DNA from: Desulfobulbus elongatus DSM 2908
Lineage (GTDB): Bacteria > Desulfobacterota > Desulfobulbia > Desulfobulbales > Desulfobulbaceae
DNA length: 54,202 bases
NCBI RefSeq assembly: GCF_000621145.1
Contig: NZ_JHZB01000027.1
Coordinates: forward strand, 1 to 54,202
Direction of reading: 5' to 3'
The position numbers and the translations under genes were made by a program. Below are positions 36,415-45,077 of this stretch, piece after piece. The notes beneath the pieces are model-generated. The model made no database searches. It had not been told where the DNA came from and saw only the letters and a list, made by a program, of their open reading frames with translations. How positions within the stretch are numbered: the stretch's first letter is position 1; each line of letters starts with the position of its first letter.

Positions 36415-38052
36415 ATGGCGACTGCAAAGAACAAGCTCGTCCAGTGGGAACCCACGGACATCAAAAAAGAGCTCCTGAAAAAATATCCGGCCAAGGTGGC
36501 CCGCAAGCGGGCCAAGCAGATCCTGATCAACGAGGCCCTGGAGAACACCACGCCGGAGATCACCGCCAACGTGCGGACCATCCCCGGCATCATCACCATG
36601 CGCGGCTGCACCTATGCCGGCTGCAAGGGCGTTATCATGGGTCCGACCCGCGACATCGTCAACCTGGTGCACGGCCCGATCGGGTGCAGTTTCTACGCCT
36701 GGCTGACCCGGCGCAACCAGACCGACGCCGGCGTCGACGGCGAGAACTACATGACCTACTGCTTCTCCACCGACATGCAGGACTCGGACATCATCTTCGG
36801 CGGCGAGAAAAAGCTGGCGGCGGCCATCCAGGAGGTCTACGACCTGTTCCACCCCAGGGCGATCACCATTTTCGCCACCTGCCCGGTGGGTCTGATCGGC
36901 GACGACATCCACACCGTGGCCCGGAACATGAAGGAAAAGCTGGGCGACTGCAACGTGTTCGCCTTCAGCTGCGAGGGCTACAAGGGCGTTTCCCAGTCGG
37001 CCGGCCACCACATCGCCAACAACCAGGTGTTCACCCACATGGTGGGCGAGAACGACGAGATCAAGCCGGGCGAATACAAGATCAACCTGCTGGGCGAATA
37101 CAACATCGGCGGCGACGGTTTCGAGATCGACCGCGTGCTACGCAAGTGCGGCATCACCACCATCTCGACCTTCTCGGGCAACTCGACCTACGACCAGTTC
37201 GCCAGTTCCCACACCGCCGACCTGAGTTGCGTCATGTGCCACCGCTCGATCAACTACGTGGCCGACATGATGGAGACCAAGTACGGCATCCCGTGGATCA
37301 AGGTCAACTTCATCGGCGCCAAGTCGACCATCAAGTCGTTGCGCAAGATCGCCGAATATTTCGGCGACCAAAAGCTGATCGACCGGGTCGAGGCCGTGAT
37401 CGCCGAGGAGATGCCGGCTGTGGACGCGGTGCAGCAGGACGTGCTGCCGCGCACCCAGGGCAAGACCGCCATGCTCTTTGTCGGCGGCAGCCGGGCGCAC
37501 CACTATCAGGATCTGTTTGCCGAAATGGGCATGCGGACCCTGGCCGCCGGCTACGAGTTCGCCCACCGCGACGACTACGAGGGCCGCCACGTCATCCCCA
37601 ACCTCAAGGTGGATGCCGACAGCCGCAACATCGAGGAACTGGAGGTCGAGGCCGATCCCGCCCGGTTCAAACCGCGCAAGTCCGAGACCGAACTGCAGAG
37701 TTTGATCGAGCAGGGGTTCAGGTTCAAGGACTACGACGGCATCATTCCGGACATGGACTCCGGTTCGCTGGTCATCGACGATCTCAACCAATACGAGGCC
37801 GAGAAACTGGTGGAACTGATGAAGCCGGACATCTTCTGCGCCGGCATCAAGGAAAAATTCTCCATCCAGAAACTGGGCATTCCCATGAAACAGCTACACA
37901 GCTACGACTCGGGCGGCCCGTACGCCGGATTCCAGGGCGCGATCAACTTCTACAAGGAAATCGACCGTCTGGTGAACAGCAGGGTCTGGGGCTACCTCAA
38001 GGCGCCCTGGCAAGAAAACCCCGAACTCTCGGCCACCTACGTGTGGGAATAA
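36415..38052 (+). CDS. nifD: Nitrogenase molybdenum-iron protein alpha chain
   Basis: The 545-residue protein has P-cluster cysteines C65, C91 and C156, FeMo-cofactor ligands C275 (SCVMCHRSINY) and H495 (QLHSYDSGG), and substrate-channel residues Q194 and H198 (SQSAGHH). It carries an insertion of about 50 residues (roughly 390-445) relative to Azotobacter NifD, as is common in clostridial-type NifD. Together with nifI1/nifI2 this places it in the anaerobe-type (group II) molybdenum nitrogenases; that grouping is from family knowledge, not a tree. Confidence 0.97.
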   Translation: MATAKNKLVQWEPTDIKKELLKKYPAKVARKRAKQILINEALENTTPEITANVRTIPGIITMRGCTYAGCKGVIMGPTRDIVNLVHGPIGCSFYAWLTRRNQTDAGVDGENYMTYCFSTDMQDSDIIFGGEKKLAAAIQEVYDLFHPRAITIFATCPVGLIGDDIHTVARNMKEKLGDCNVFAFSCEGYKGVSQSAGHHIANNQVFTHMVGENDEIKPGEYKINLLGEYNIGGDGFEIDRVLRKCGITTISTFSGNSTYDQFASSHTADLSCVMCHRSINYVADMMETKYGIPWIKVNFIGAKSTIKSLRKIAEYFGDQKLIDRVEAVIAEEMPAVDAVQQDVLPRTQGKTAMLFVGGSRAHHYQDLFAEMGMRTLAAGYEFAHRDDYEGRHVIPNLKVDADSRNIEELEVEADPARFKPRKSETELQSLIEQGFRFKDYDGIIPDMDSGSLVIDDLNQYEAEKLVELMKPDIFCAGIKEKFSIQKLGIPMKQLHSYDSGGPYAGFQGAINFYKEIDRLVNSRVWGYLKAPWQENPELSATYVWE

Positions 38053-38076
38053 CGCATCCATTGAGAGGGCAGAACA

Positions 38077-39450
38077 ATGCTACTTCGACATACACCCAAG
38101 GAAATAACCGAGCGGAGCGCCGTCACCATCAACCCGGCGAAAACCTGCCAGCCCGTCGGCGCCATGTATGCCGCCCTGGGCATCCACGGCTGTCTCCCCC
38201 ACAGCCATGGTTCCCAGGGGTGCTGCGCCTACCACCGCAGCGCCCTGACCCGGCACTACAAGGAACCGGTTTCCGCCGCCACCAGCTCATTCACCGAGGG
38301 TTCCTCGGTGTTCGGCGGCCAGGCCAACCTGCTCCAGGCCATCAACAACATCTTCACCGTCTATAACCCGGAAGTCATCGCGGTGCACACCACCTGTCTC
38401 TCCGAGACCATCGGCGACGACCTCAGCCAGATCTTCGACAAGGCCCGCAAGGAGGGCACCGTGCCCGAGGGCAAGACCCTGATCGGCGCCTCGACCCCGA
38501 GCTACGTCGGCTCGCACGTGACCGGTTTCTCCAACATGGTCAAGGCCATGGCCGACCTGGCCGAACCCACCGGCAAGAAGAACGGCAAGGTCAACGTCAT
38601 CCCCGGCTGGGTCGAGCCGGCGGACATGGAAGAGATCAAGCGGCTGGCCCAACTGGTCGGCGCGGACATCACCCTCTTTCCGGATACCTCCGGCGTGCTC
38701 AACGGCCCGCTGTCCGGCGAGTTCCACATGTTTCCCCAGGGCGGCGTCACCGTAGCCGAACTGATGGACTGCGGCAGCGCCATCGGCACCCTGGCCCTGG
38801 GCGAGTGGTGCTCGGCCGACGCGGCCCGCCTGCTCGACACCAAGTGCAAGGTACCCTGCCGCATCCTGGACATGCCGTTCGGCCTCAAGGCCACCGACCG
38901 GTTCGTCGATGCCCTGCGCATCGTCGCCGGCACCGTGGTCCCGGACGAGATCAACTATGAACGCGGCCAGTTGGTGGATCTGATCTCCGACATGCACCAG
39001 TACTTCTATCAGAAGAAGGTGGCCCTGTTCGGCGACCCGGATCAGCTCATCGCCATGACCGAGTTCCTGGTGTCCATCGACATGTGGCCGGTGCACCTGG
39101 TGACCGGCACGCCGGGCAAGCGGTTCGAACGGCGGATCAAGGAACTGACCAAGGGCCTGCCCTACGAGGTCAACGTCCGGGCCAAGGGCGATATGTTCCT
39201 GCTGCACCAATGGATCAAGAACGAGCCGGTGGACCTGCTCATCGGCAACACCTACGGCAAGTACATCGCCCGTGACGAGGATATCCCCTTCATCCGCTGG
39301 GGCTTCCCGATCCTCGACCGCCAGGGGCACCAGTATTTCCCGACCGTCGGCTACAAAGGCGGCCTGCGGTTCCTGGAAAAGGTGCTGAACGCCCTCCTGG
39401 ACCGCCAGGACCGGGATGCAACGGAACAGAAGTTCGAGCTGGTGTACTGA
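38077..39450 (+). CDS. nifK: Nitrogenase molybdenum-iron protein beta chain
   Basis: The 457-residue protein has P-cluster cysteines C24, C49 and C107 (CQPVGAMYAALG, HGSQGCC, TTCLSETIGDD), then TPSYVGSHVTGFSNMV. It lacks the N-terminal extension found in Azotobacter NifK, as in the nifI-containing nitrogenases. It lies 24 bases after nifD. An ATG preceded by GAGAGGG is used. Confidence 0.97.
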   Translation: MLLRHTPKEITERSAVTINPAKTCQPVGAMYAALGIHGCLPHSHGSQGCCAYHRSALTRHYKEPVSAATSSFTEGSSVFGGQANLLQAINNIFTVYNPEVIAVHTTCLSETIGDDLSQIFDKARKEGTVPEGKTLIGASTPSYVGSHVTGFSNMVKAMADLAEPTGKKNGKVNVIPGWVEPADMEEIKRLAQLVGADITLFPDTSGVLNGPLSGEFHMFPQGGVTVAELMDCGSAIGTLALGEWCSADAARLLDTKCKVPCRILDMPFGLKATDRFVDALRIVAGTVVPDEINYERGQLVDLISDMHQYFYQKKVALFGDPDQLIAMTEFLVSIDMWPVHLVTGTPGKRFERRIKELTKGLPYEVNVRAKGDMFLLHQWIKNEPVDLLIGNTYGKYIARDEDIPFIRWGFPILDRQGHQYFPTVGYKGGLRFLEKVLNALLDRQDRDATEQKFELVY

Positions 39451-39531
39451 TCGCGGCTACTCCGTCCGGTGGAGGGTTCTCCTTGTCCCCTTCGCCGGAT
39501 CTTTCTTTCCATTTACCCTTGGGCCGACATC

Positions 39532-40692
39532 ATGCCTGTCATTCCCATCTCCAGCGCGCCCGGCTATATCGCCCCGGAAAACGGAGCGGACCCGCCTGTC
39601 CTCAGGCTGCCGGTCGCGCCGGTTCCCTTCTGCCGCATGCGGTACACCCCGGAAATCAAAGCCCTTCCGGCCATGAACGCCGCCGAGGTCGTTGCCGAGG
39701 TGAACCGGCATCAGGGGCTCACCCATGTCGAGCTGGACGGCCCGGGCGACCCCCTGGCTTCCATGACCGCGACCCTGGCGACAGTGGCCCTGCTCAGGCA
39801 GCATCGTCCCGACCTGACCATCGGACTCGCCACCGTGGGCCTGACCGGCGCCGAGCGCGCCGCCGAGCTGGCAACGGCCGGAATCAGCACGATTGCCCTG
39901 CTGGTCGAGACCCTGGATGCGGCCACGGCGGAACAGCTTTACGCCTGGATCCGTCCCGGTAAGAAAACCATTCCGCTGCAACAGGTGGTGCCGCTCCTGC
40001 TGGACGAACAGGCCAAGGCGGTGCCGGCCCTGGTCGAAGCCGGCCTGGCGGTCACCATTCGTATCACGGTCTATCCCGGTCTCAACGCCCACCAGATTGC
40101 CGCCATCGCCGAGACCATGGCCGAACTGGGGGCGAGCGCGGTCGAATTGATTCCCTTCACGCCCGATCCGTCCCAGGACCACGCCCCGCCGGCGGCAACC
40201 CGGGTGCACATGGAACAGATCGCCAAACTCACCAGCCACTTTCTGCCCACCACCGCCGAAGAGCTGGCCGTGGCCGATTGCGGCTGCGCCTCGAGCTGCG
40301 GCTGCGGCGTCGCCGCACCGGTGCAGACCGGCCAACTGCCCAAGCCCAGCACCGAGCGCCCCCGGGTGGCGGTGGCCAGTGCCACCGGCATGAATGTGGA
40401 CCTCCATCTCGGCCAAACGAAGACCTTTCTCATTTACGGTCCAAGGGAAGACGGCCTGACCTGCCTCCTGGAAACCCGCCCCGCGCCGGATCCGGGCAGC
40501 GGCGAATCCCGCTGGGAGCAGCTGGCCGACACCCTGGACGACTGTTTCGTCCTGCTGGCGGCCAGCGCCGGGCAGCGCCCCCGCGAGGTCCTGGGCCAGC
40601 GGGGCATCCGCGTCATCCTCACCGAGGAGAACATCGAGGGCACGGTGGACGTGCTCTACGGTGGCGGCAAGCAGCACAAATGCAAGAAGTGA
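39532..40692 (+). CDS. NifB-like protein without radical SAM cysteines, fused to a NifX domain
   Basis: The 386-residue protein aligns by eye with the NifB encoded at 25051 along its length. Examples are LPVAP, GPGDPLAS against GPGDPFAN, YAWIRPGK against YAWVRDGK, and VYPGLNAHQI against VIPGINDHHV. The CxxxCxxC of NifB (residues 32-39) is replaced by VPFCRMRY with one Cys, so SAM cleavage should be impossible. A new Cys cluster occurs at C250, C252, C256 and C258, before a NifX domain at about 277-375. It may bind or pass on a FeMo-cofactor intermediate. The frame is intact, so it is not a dead gene. The start is uncertain; ATG 39532 has a weak ribosome-binding site. Confidence 0.82.
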   Translation: MPVIPISSAPGYIAPENGADPPVLRLPVAPVPFCRMRYTPEIKALPAMNAAEVVAEVNRHQGLTHVELDGPGDPLASMTATLATVALLRQHRPDLTIGLATVGLTGAERAAELATAGISTIALLVETLDAATAEQLYAWIRPGKKTIPLQQVVPLLLDEQAKAVPALVEAGLAVTIRITVYPGLNAHQIAAIAETMAELGASAVELIPFTPDPSQDHAPPAATRVHMEQIAKLTSHFLPTTAEELAVADCGCASSCGCGVAAPVQTGQLPKPSTERPRVAVASATGMNVDLHLGQTKTFLIYGPREDGLTCLLETRPAPDPGSGESRWEQLADTLDDCFVLLAASAGQRPREVLGQRGIRVILTEENIEGTVDVLYGGGKQHKCKK

Positions 40693-40744
40693 AACAAAAA
40701 CAACCCAAAACACTCCCCCTTCATCTCACACAAAGGAACGAACC

Positions 40745-41047
40745 ATGGCCATTCCCGAAAAACAAATCCTCGTCTGTCAAAGTTTCCGCACCAAAGGCGA
40801 CGCCAAGGGCCTCTGCCACAGGCAAACCGACGGCTTCCTCCAGTACATCGAGGAAGAGATTCTCGATCGCGGCCTGGACGTGCAGGTCATCGCCACCGGC
40901 TGTCTCAAGCAGTGCGAATCCGGTCCGATAATGGTCGTCGAGCCGGAAAACTGGTGGTACAAAGGCGTGACCAGCACCGAGGTCATCGATGCCATCCTCG
41001 ACAGCATCGAGGACGGCGAGCCGGCAGCCGACTATCTGATCGAATAA
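40745..41047 (+). CDS. [2Fe-2S] thioredoxin-like ferredoxin
   Basis: The 100-residue protein has CQSFRTKGDAKGLC and TGCLKQCESGPIM, the four-cysteine set of thioredoxin-like [2Fe-2S] ferredoxins often seen in nif clusters. It starts at ATG 40745 after AAAGGAA; the longer frame from 40661 has an unrelated Ser/Thr-rich leader. It may supply electrons in the cofactor pathway, by context only. Confidence 0.9.
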   Translation: MAIPEKQILVCQSFRTKGDAKGLCHRQTDGFLQYIEEEILDRGLDVQVIATGCLKQCESGPIMVVEPENWWYKGVTSTEVIDAILDSIEDGEPAADYLIE

Positions 41048-41060
41048 CCGGGAACCCGGC

Positions 41061-41507
41061 ATGGCCACCGTGCGCCCCGCCCGACCGCAGGATCTGGAGC
41101 CGATGGTCGGGTTGCTCCGGCTCCTGTTCACCATCGAGGAAGACTTCGGTTTTGACGCCGTCAAGCAGCGGCAGGGATTGGCCCTGCTGCTTAACGACGA
41201 CCGGGCCTGCATTCTGGTGGCCGAAGAGGCGGGGCAGGCCGTCGGCATGTGCACTGGTCAGTTGGTCATCAGCACCGCCGAGGGCGGCCCGGCGGTACTG
41301 GTCGAAGATGTGGTGGTCGCCCCGGAGCATCGGGGCCGGGGCACGGGGCGCGCCCTGATGGACGCACTGACCGGCTGGGCCAGGGAGCGGGGTGCGACCC
41401 GGATGCAACTTCTCGCTGACAAAAACAATCCCCCAGCCCTGGCCTTTTACGACCGGCTCGGCTGGGGGAGCACCGCCCTGATCTGCCTGCGCCGGTACAT
41501 CGACTGA
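41061..41507 (+). CDS. GNAT family N-acetyltransferase
   Basis: The 148-residue protein has the acetyl-CoA-binding motif VVVAPEHRGRGTGRALM and the NPPALAFYDRLGW motif of GNAT enzymes. GNAT genes occur in several nif clusters of anaerobes; the target is unknown. It starts 13 bases after the ferredoxin stop. Confidence 0.9.
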   Translation: MATVRPARPQDLEPMVGLLRLLFTIEEDFGFDAVKQRQGLALLLNDDRACILVAEEAGQAVGMCTGQLVISTAEGGPAVLVEDVVVAPEHRGRGTGRALMDALTGWARERGATRMQLLADKNNPPALAFYDRLGWGSTALICLRRYID

Positions 41508-41530
41508 ACATCCGCAGACAGGAGGATGCC

Positions 41531-41974
41531 ATGGCCGACTTTTCCCCTCCCAACCTGGTCGGTTTCGCCGATATCCGCACCCAGGCCATCGACGACTGGC
41601 AGGAATATCGCCAGGCCGGCCGCCAGTTCCTCGATCTGGCTGAGACGGCTTTTCGCAACAAGAACGCGATCTTCACCACCACGATCCTCTACAACCTCAT
41701 TGCCATGGCCATCGAAAAACTGGTGATGAGCCGGCTGATGGCCCTCGGCCGCCTGCCGTACAACCACACCATGCACGACCTGGTCGCGGCCCTCGAGGAA
41801 TGGCGGCCCGCCGTTGTCCAAGGCATGGCGGCATCGCTCCGCGCCCTGGACAGCTACCAGGAAATCTGCGATCCCTACACCAGCACCTCCCGGACACCCA
41901 CGCCCGCGGAAATCGAGTCCATGCTCGGCCTGGCTCGGCAACTGGAGCAGCGCCTGGAAACGGATGCGGCCTGA
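41531..41974 (+). CDS. HEPN-like small helical protein
   Basis: The 147-residue protein is predicted to be all-helical. The stretch MAIEKLVMSRLMALGRL followed by PYNHTMHDLVAALEE matches the HEPN pattern, including an R74-x4-H79 motif. HEPN proteins are often RNases or nucleotide-handling helpers and toxins in toxin-antitoxin pairs, but no MNT partner is next to it. It is last in the nitrogenase operon, 23 bases after the GNAT gene, with an AGGAGGA ribosome-binding site. Confidence 0.65.
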   Translation: MADFSPPNLVGFADIRTQAIDDWQEYRQAGRQFLDLAETAFRNKNAIFTTTILYNLIAMAIEKLVMSRLMALGRLPYNHTMHDLVAALEEWRPAVVQGMAASLRALDSYQEICDPYTSTSRTPTPAEIESMLGLARQLEQRLETDAA

Positions 41975-42023
41975 ACAGGCCGGGTGAAACACCTCCCGAG
42001 CAGTAACGCCTCAAAATATAATT

Positions 42024-42062
42024 GAAAAAAGCAAGGAACCGCGAACGCGGCTCCCCGCTTGC
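42024..42062 (-). terminator. Intrinsic terminator after the Zn/Cd ATPase gene
   Basis: GGAACCGCG (42035-42043) pairs with CGCGGCTCC (42046-42054), enclosed by GCAAG and CTTGC. On the minus strand a TTTTTT tract follows. It lies just past the ATPase stop. Its position also suits ending the nif operon, though the plus-strand side lacks a T-tract. Confidence 0.8.
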
Positions 42063-42069
42063 ATGCCGG

Positions 42070-44406
42070 CTATTGCCGCAGGGCCCTGAGGCCGTTGGCC
42101 ACCACCAGCAGGCTGGTGCCGACGTCCGCGAACACGGCCATCCACATGGTCGCCTGGCCGGTGAGGGTCAGGGCGAGGAAGACGGCCTTCACGCCCAGCG
42201 CCAGGGTGATGTTCTGGAGCAGGATGGCGTAGGTGGCGCGCGACAGGCTGATGAAGCGCGGAATCTTGCGGAGATCGTCGTCCATCAGGGCCACGTCCGC
42301 CGTTTCGATGGCGGTGTCCGTGCCGGCCGCGGCCATGGCGAAGCCGACGTCTGCCTGGGCAAGGGCCGGGGCGTCGTTGATGCCGTCGCCCACCATGCCG
42401 ACCTTGCCGTCGCGCCCAAGCCGTTCGACAGCGGCCAGCTTGTCTTCGGGCAGCAGGTTGCCCTCGAACCCGTCCACGCCCACCTGTGCGGCGATGACCC
42501 GGGCCGTGTGCTCGTTGTCGCCCGTCAACATCACGGTCTTGATCCCGAGCCGCTTCAGCTCCCCGATGGCCTCGATGCTGCTGCGCTTGAGCGTGTCGGC
42601 CACGGCGAACAGGCCCTGCACGCCCTTCTCGCCCACCAGCGCCACCACGCTCTTGCCCTGCTCCTCCAGGGCGAAGATCCGTTCCTCCAGCGTGGACGAG
42701 CACTGGTTCAGGTCTTCCACCAGGCGGTGATTGCCCAGGTACCACCGTTGGCCGTCGATGACGCCGTGCAGCCCCTGGCCGGGAATGGCCGTGATGTCGG
42801 CAACCTCGCGCAGGGCCACCCCTTTTACCGCCGCCTCCTCGGCAATGGCCCTGGACACCGGATGATCCGAGCGGGCGGCAATGCTGGCGGCCAGGGTAAG
42901 GGTGCTGGCCGTGCCGATGGTGCCCAGTTCGACGAAATCGGTCTGCCTGGGCTTGCCGTGGGTGATGGTGCCGGTCTTGTCCAGGGCCAGGCACCGGAGT
43001 TGCCGGCCCTGTTCGAGGAAGAGGCCGCCCTTGATCAGGATGCCGTGCCGGGTCGCTGCGGCCATGCCGCTGACGATGCTGACCGGGGTGGAGATGACCA
43101 GGGCGCAGGGGCAGCCGATGACCAGGATCACCAGGGCCGTGTAAATCCACTCGCTCCAGGCCCCGGCCAAAAACAGCGGCGGCACGGTCGCGACCAGCAG
43201 GGCGACGAGGAACACCGCCGGCGTGTACACCCTGGCAAACCGGTCGACGAAGCGCTGGATCGGCGCGCGGCCGCCCTGGGCCTCCTCCACGGCGTGGATG
43301 ATGCGGGCCAGAGTCGAGTCGTTGGCGCCGGCGGTGACGCGGAACTCGAACGAGCCGGCCTCGTTGATGGTGCCGGCGAACACGGTGTCGTCCACCGTTT
43401 TTTCCACGGGCATGCTTTCGCCGGTGATGGGGGCCTGGTTGATGGTGGACCGTCCCTGGACGACCACGCCGTCCAGCGCCACCCGTTCGCCCGGTTTCAC
43501 CCGCACCCGGCTGCCGACCGCGACCTGCCGGCTGTCCATTTCCAGCCAGGAGCCGTCCGCCTGCCGCACGGTGGCCTTCTCGGGCGCGAGGCTGAGCAGG
43601 TTGCCGATGGCCTTTCTGGCGCGGTCGAGCGATTTGGCCTCGATCGCCTCGGCCAGGCTGAACAGCACCATGACCATGGCGGCTTCCGGATAGCGGCCGA
43701 TGAGCACCGCGCCGGTCACGGCCATGGACATGAGCGCGTTGATGTTCAAATCCAGGTTTTTGAGCGCGATCCAGCCCTTCCGGTAGGTGGCCAGGCCGCC
43801 GACCAGGATGGCGATAATGGCCAGGATCGGGGGTAGCCAGCTCAGGGGCGTGGCACCGCTGCCCGGCCAGGCGGTCGGGTCGGCGCCGAAGGGATGCCAG
43901 TGCCCCTCGCCGATCAGTTCGAACACTTCGGCGGCGGCGGCGAACAGACCGGCGACGATCAGCCGGCTCCAGGGGATTTCCGGGGCGGCGGGCGGTGCCG
44001 AAGCGAGATCCTGGTTCGGGTCAAGGGCTTCGGGCCGCATGTCAATGGCGATGAGCGCGGCCTCGATGGGTGCGGTCGCCGGCAGCTCATGGGTGACGAT
44101 GAGCACCCGCTGCATGAGGTTGAACTCAAGTCCCGTGATCCCCGGCATGCTGCCCAGTTTTTTCCGGATCAGGGCCTCTTCCGTGGGGCAGTCCATGCTC
44201 ATGATGCGGTACACGGCCCTGGTGGCCGAGGCTTCGCCCACCGCGGCCCAGTCAACCGGCTCCGGCGCCGCCTGCCCGTGCGCACAGCAGTCGCCGCACT
44301 CCTCCTGCGCCTGGCCGCCGATCATGTTGCCGATCAAGGGCTGGTCATGGCTGTCGCCCTGCGGGGCGCAGCAGGTGCATGTGGTCGCGAGGGGTATCCT
44401 GCTCAT
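42070..44406 (-). CDS. Zn2+/Cd2+/Pb2+-type P-type ATPase (ZntA/CadA-like)
   Basis: The 778-residue exporter has an N-terminal Cys/His-rich stretch (C10, C12, C13, C37, C40, C41), an HMA domain with MDCPTEE in place of the usual CxxC, a transmembrane CPC motif near residue 434, the phosphorylation motif DKTGT near 475 and GDGINDAPAL. The last helices (TMWMAVFADVGTSLLVV) match zinc/cadmium pumps. A MerR family gene divergent from it and the promoter at 44472 suggest metal induction. ATG 44406 follows GGAGAAAG; a longer frame to 44469 is unlikely. Confidence 0.93.
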   Translation of the reverse strand: MSRIPLATTCTCCAPQGDSHDQPLIGNMIGGQAQEECGDCCAHGQAAPEPVDWAAVGEASATRAVYRIMSMDCPTEEALIRKKLGSMPGITGLEFNLMQRVLIVTHELPATAPIEAALIAIDMRPEALDPNQDLASAPPAAPEIPWSRLIVAGLFAAAAEVFELIGEGHWHPFGADPTAWPGSGATPLSWLPPILAIIAILVGGLATYRKGWIALKNLDLNINALMSMAVTGAVLIGRYPEAAMVMVLFSLAEAIEAKSLDRARKAIGNLLSLAPEKATVRQADGSWLEMDSRQVAVGSRVRVKPGERVALDGVVVQGRSTINQAPITGESMPVEKTVDDTVFAGTINEAGSFEFRVTAGANDSTLARIIHAVEEAQGGRAPIQRFVDRFARVYTPAVFLVALLVATVPPLFLAGAWSEWIYTALVILVIGCPCALVISTPVSIVSGMAAATRHGILIKGGLFLEQGRQLRCLALDKTGTITHGKPRQTDFVELGTIGTASTLTLAASIAARSDHPVSRAIAEEAAVKGVALREVADITAIPGQGLHGVIDGQRWYLGNHRLVEDLNQCSSTLEERIFALEEQGKSVVALVGEKGVQGLFAVADTLKRSSIEAIGELKRLGIKTVMLTGDNEHTARVIAAQVGVDGFEGNLLPEDKLAAVERLGRDGKVGMVGDGINDAPALAQADVGFAMAAAGTDTAIETADVALMDDDLRKIPRFISLSRATYAILLQNITLALGVKAVFLALTLTGQATMWMAVFADVGTSLLVVANGLRALRQ

Positions 44407-44471
44407 GGTCTTTCTCCGTTCAGTGGCTGGTGGCCGTTCGGGCAGTGTGCCGTTCAGCCGTTGTTTCATTC

Positions 44472-44502
44472 AGAGTAATGTCTATAGTAGCTGAAGGGTC
44501 AA
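44472..44502 (-). promoter_or_regulatory. MerR-type promoter of the Zn/Cd ATPase gene
   Basis: On the minus strand TTGACC and TACTCT are 19 bases apart, the stretched spacing of MerR-regulated promoters, with a dyad-like CTTCAG/CTATAG in the spacer. The divergent MerR gene fits. Confidence 0.8.
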
Positions 44503-44609
44503 GCCGGCGCCGTCCTGAACAATATGCAGGGTGCTCGGCCGACGGTCTGACCATGCTACAGTCTCGAGTTGCTCGAGAGTCAAATGGATTTTTTTATTCC
44601 GGTGAAAAA

Positions 44610-45056
44610 ATGAAAATCGGAGATCTGGCGAAGAAGACCGGATGCAAGGTGGTCACCATCCGGTACTACGAAAAGGAAGGGCTGCTGACGGCACCTGAAC
44701 GAACGGAAGGCAACTACAGACTGTACGGCACCGAAGACCAGGAGCGCCTGGAATTCATCCTGCATTGCCGGAGGCACGGCATGCAGCTCAGTGAAATCAG
44801 GAAACTGCTGGCCTTTCGCGACCACCCGCAGCGGGACTGCACCTGGGTCACCGAACTCATCGACGCCCATATCGGCAACGTCGATGCGCAGATTGCCGCG
44901 CTCGAGCACCTGAAACAGCACCTGGAGCAGTTGCGGCAACGCTGCGCGGGCGGGCAGAACGGCGACAACTGCGGCATCATGCGGAGCCTGGACGGCACGG
45001 GCACCTGCTGTGCCTCCTGTCCGCGCTGCGCCCCGGATTCCGGGCGGCATGCCTGA
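44610..45056 (+). CDS. MerR family metal-responsive regulator (CadR/PbrR-like)
   Basis: The 148-residue protein has the MerR HTH (KIGDLAKKTGCKVVTIRYYEKEG), a coiled-coil dimer helix and cysteines C77, C112 and C121, the set that binds Cd/Pb/Zn in CadR and PbrR. The C-terminal tail adds CC, C and C (CCASCPRC). It should activate the ATPase promoter at 44472 when metal is present. ATG 44610 has a weak GGTGA site. Confidence 0.92.
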   Translation: MKIGDLAKKTGCKVVTIRYYEKEGLLTAPERTEGNYRLYGTEDQERLEFILHCRRHGMQLSEIRKLLAFRDHPQRDCTWVTELIDAHIGNVDAQIAALEHLKQHLEQLRQRCAGGQNGDNCGIMRSLDGTGTCCASCPRCAPDSGRHA

Positions 45057-45077
45057 TGGCGATGCCCCTGTGTCCGT

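Noticed and set aside
39532-40692. The NifB-like gene as a pseudogene
   Set aside because: The frame is intact over 386 codons, the NifX domain is complete and a new cysteine cluster is present, so loss of the SAM site looks like change of function.
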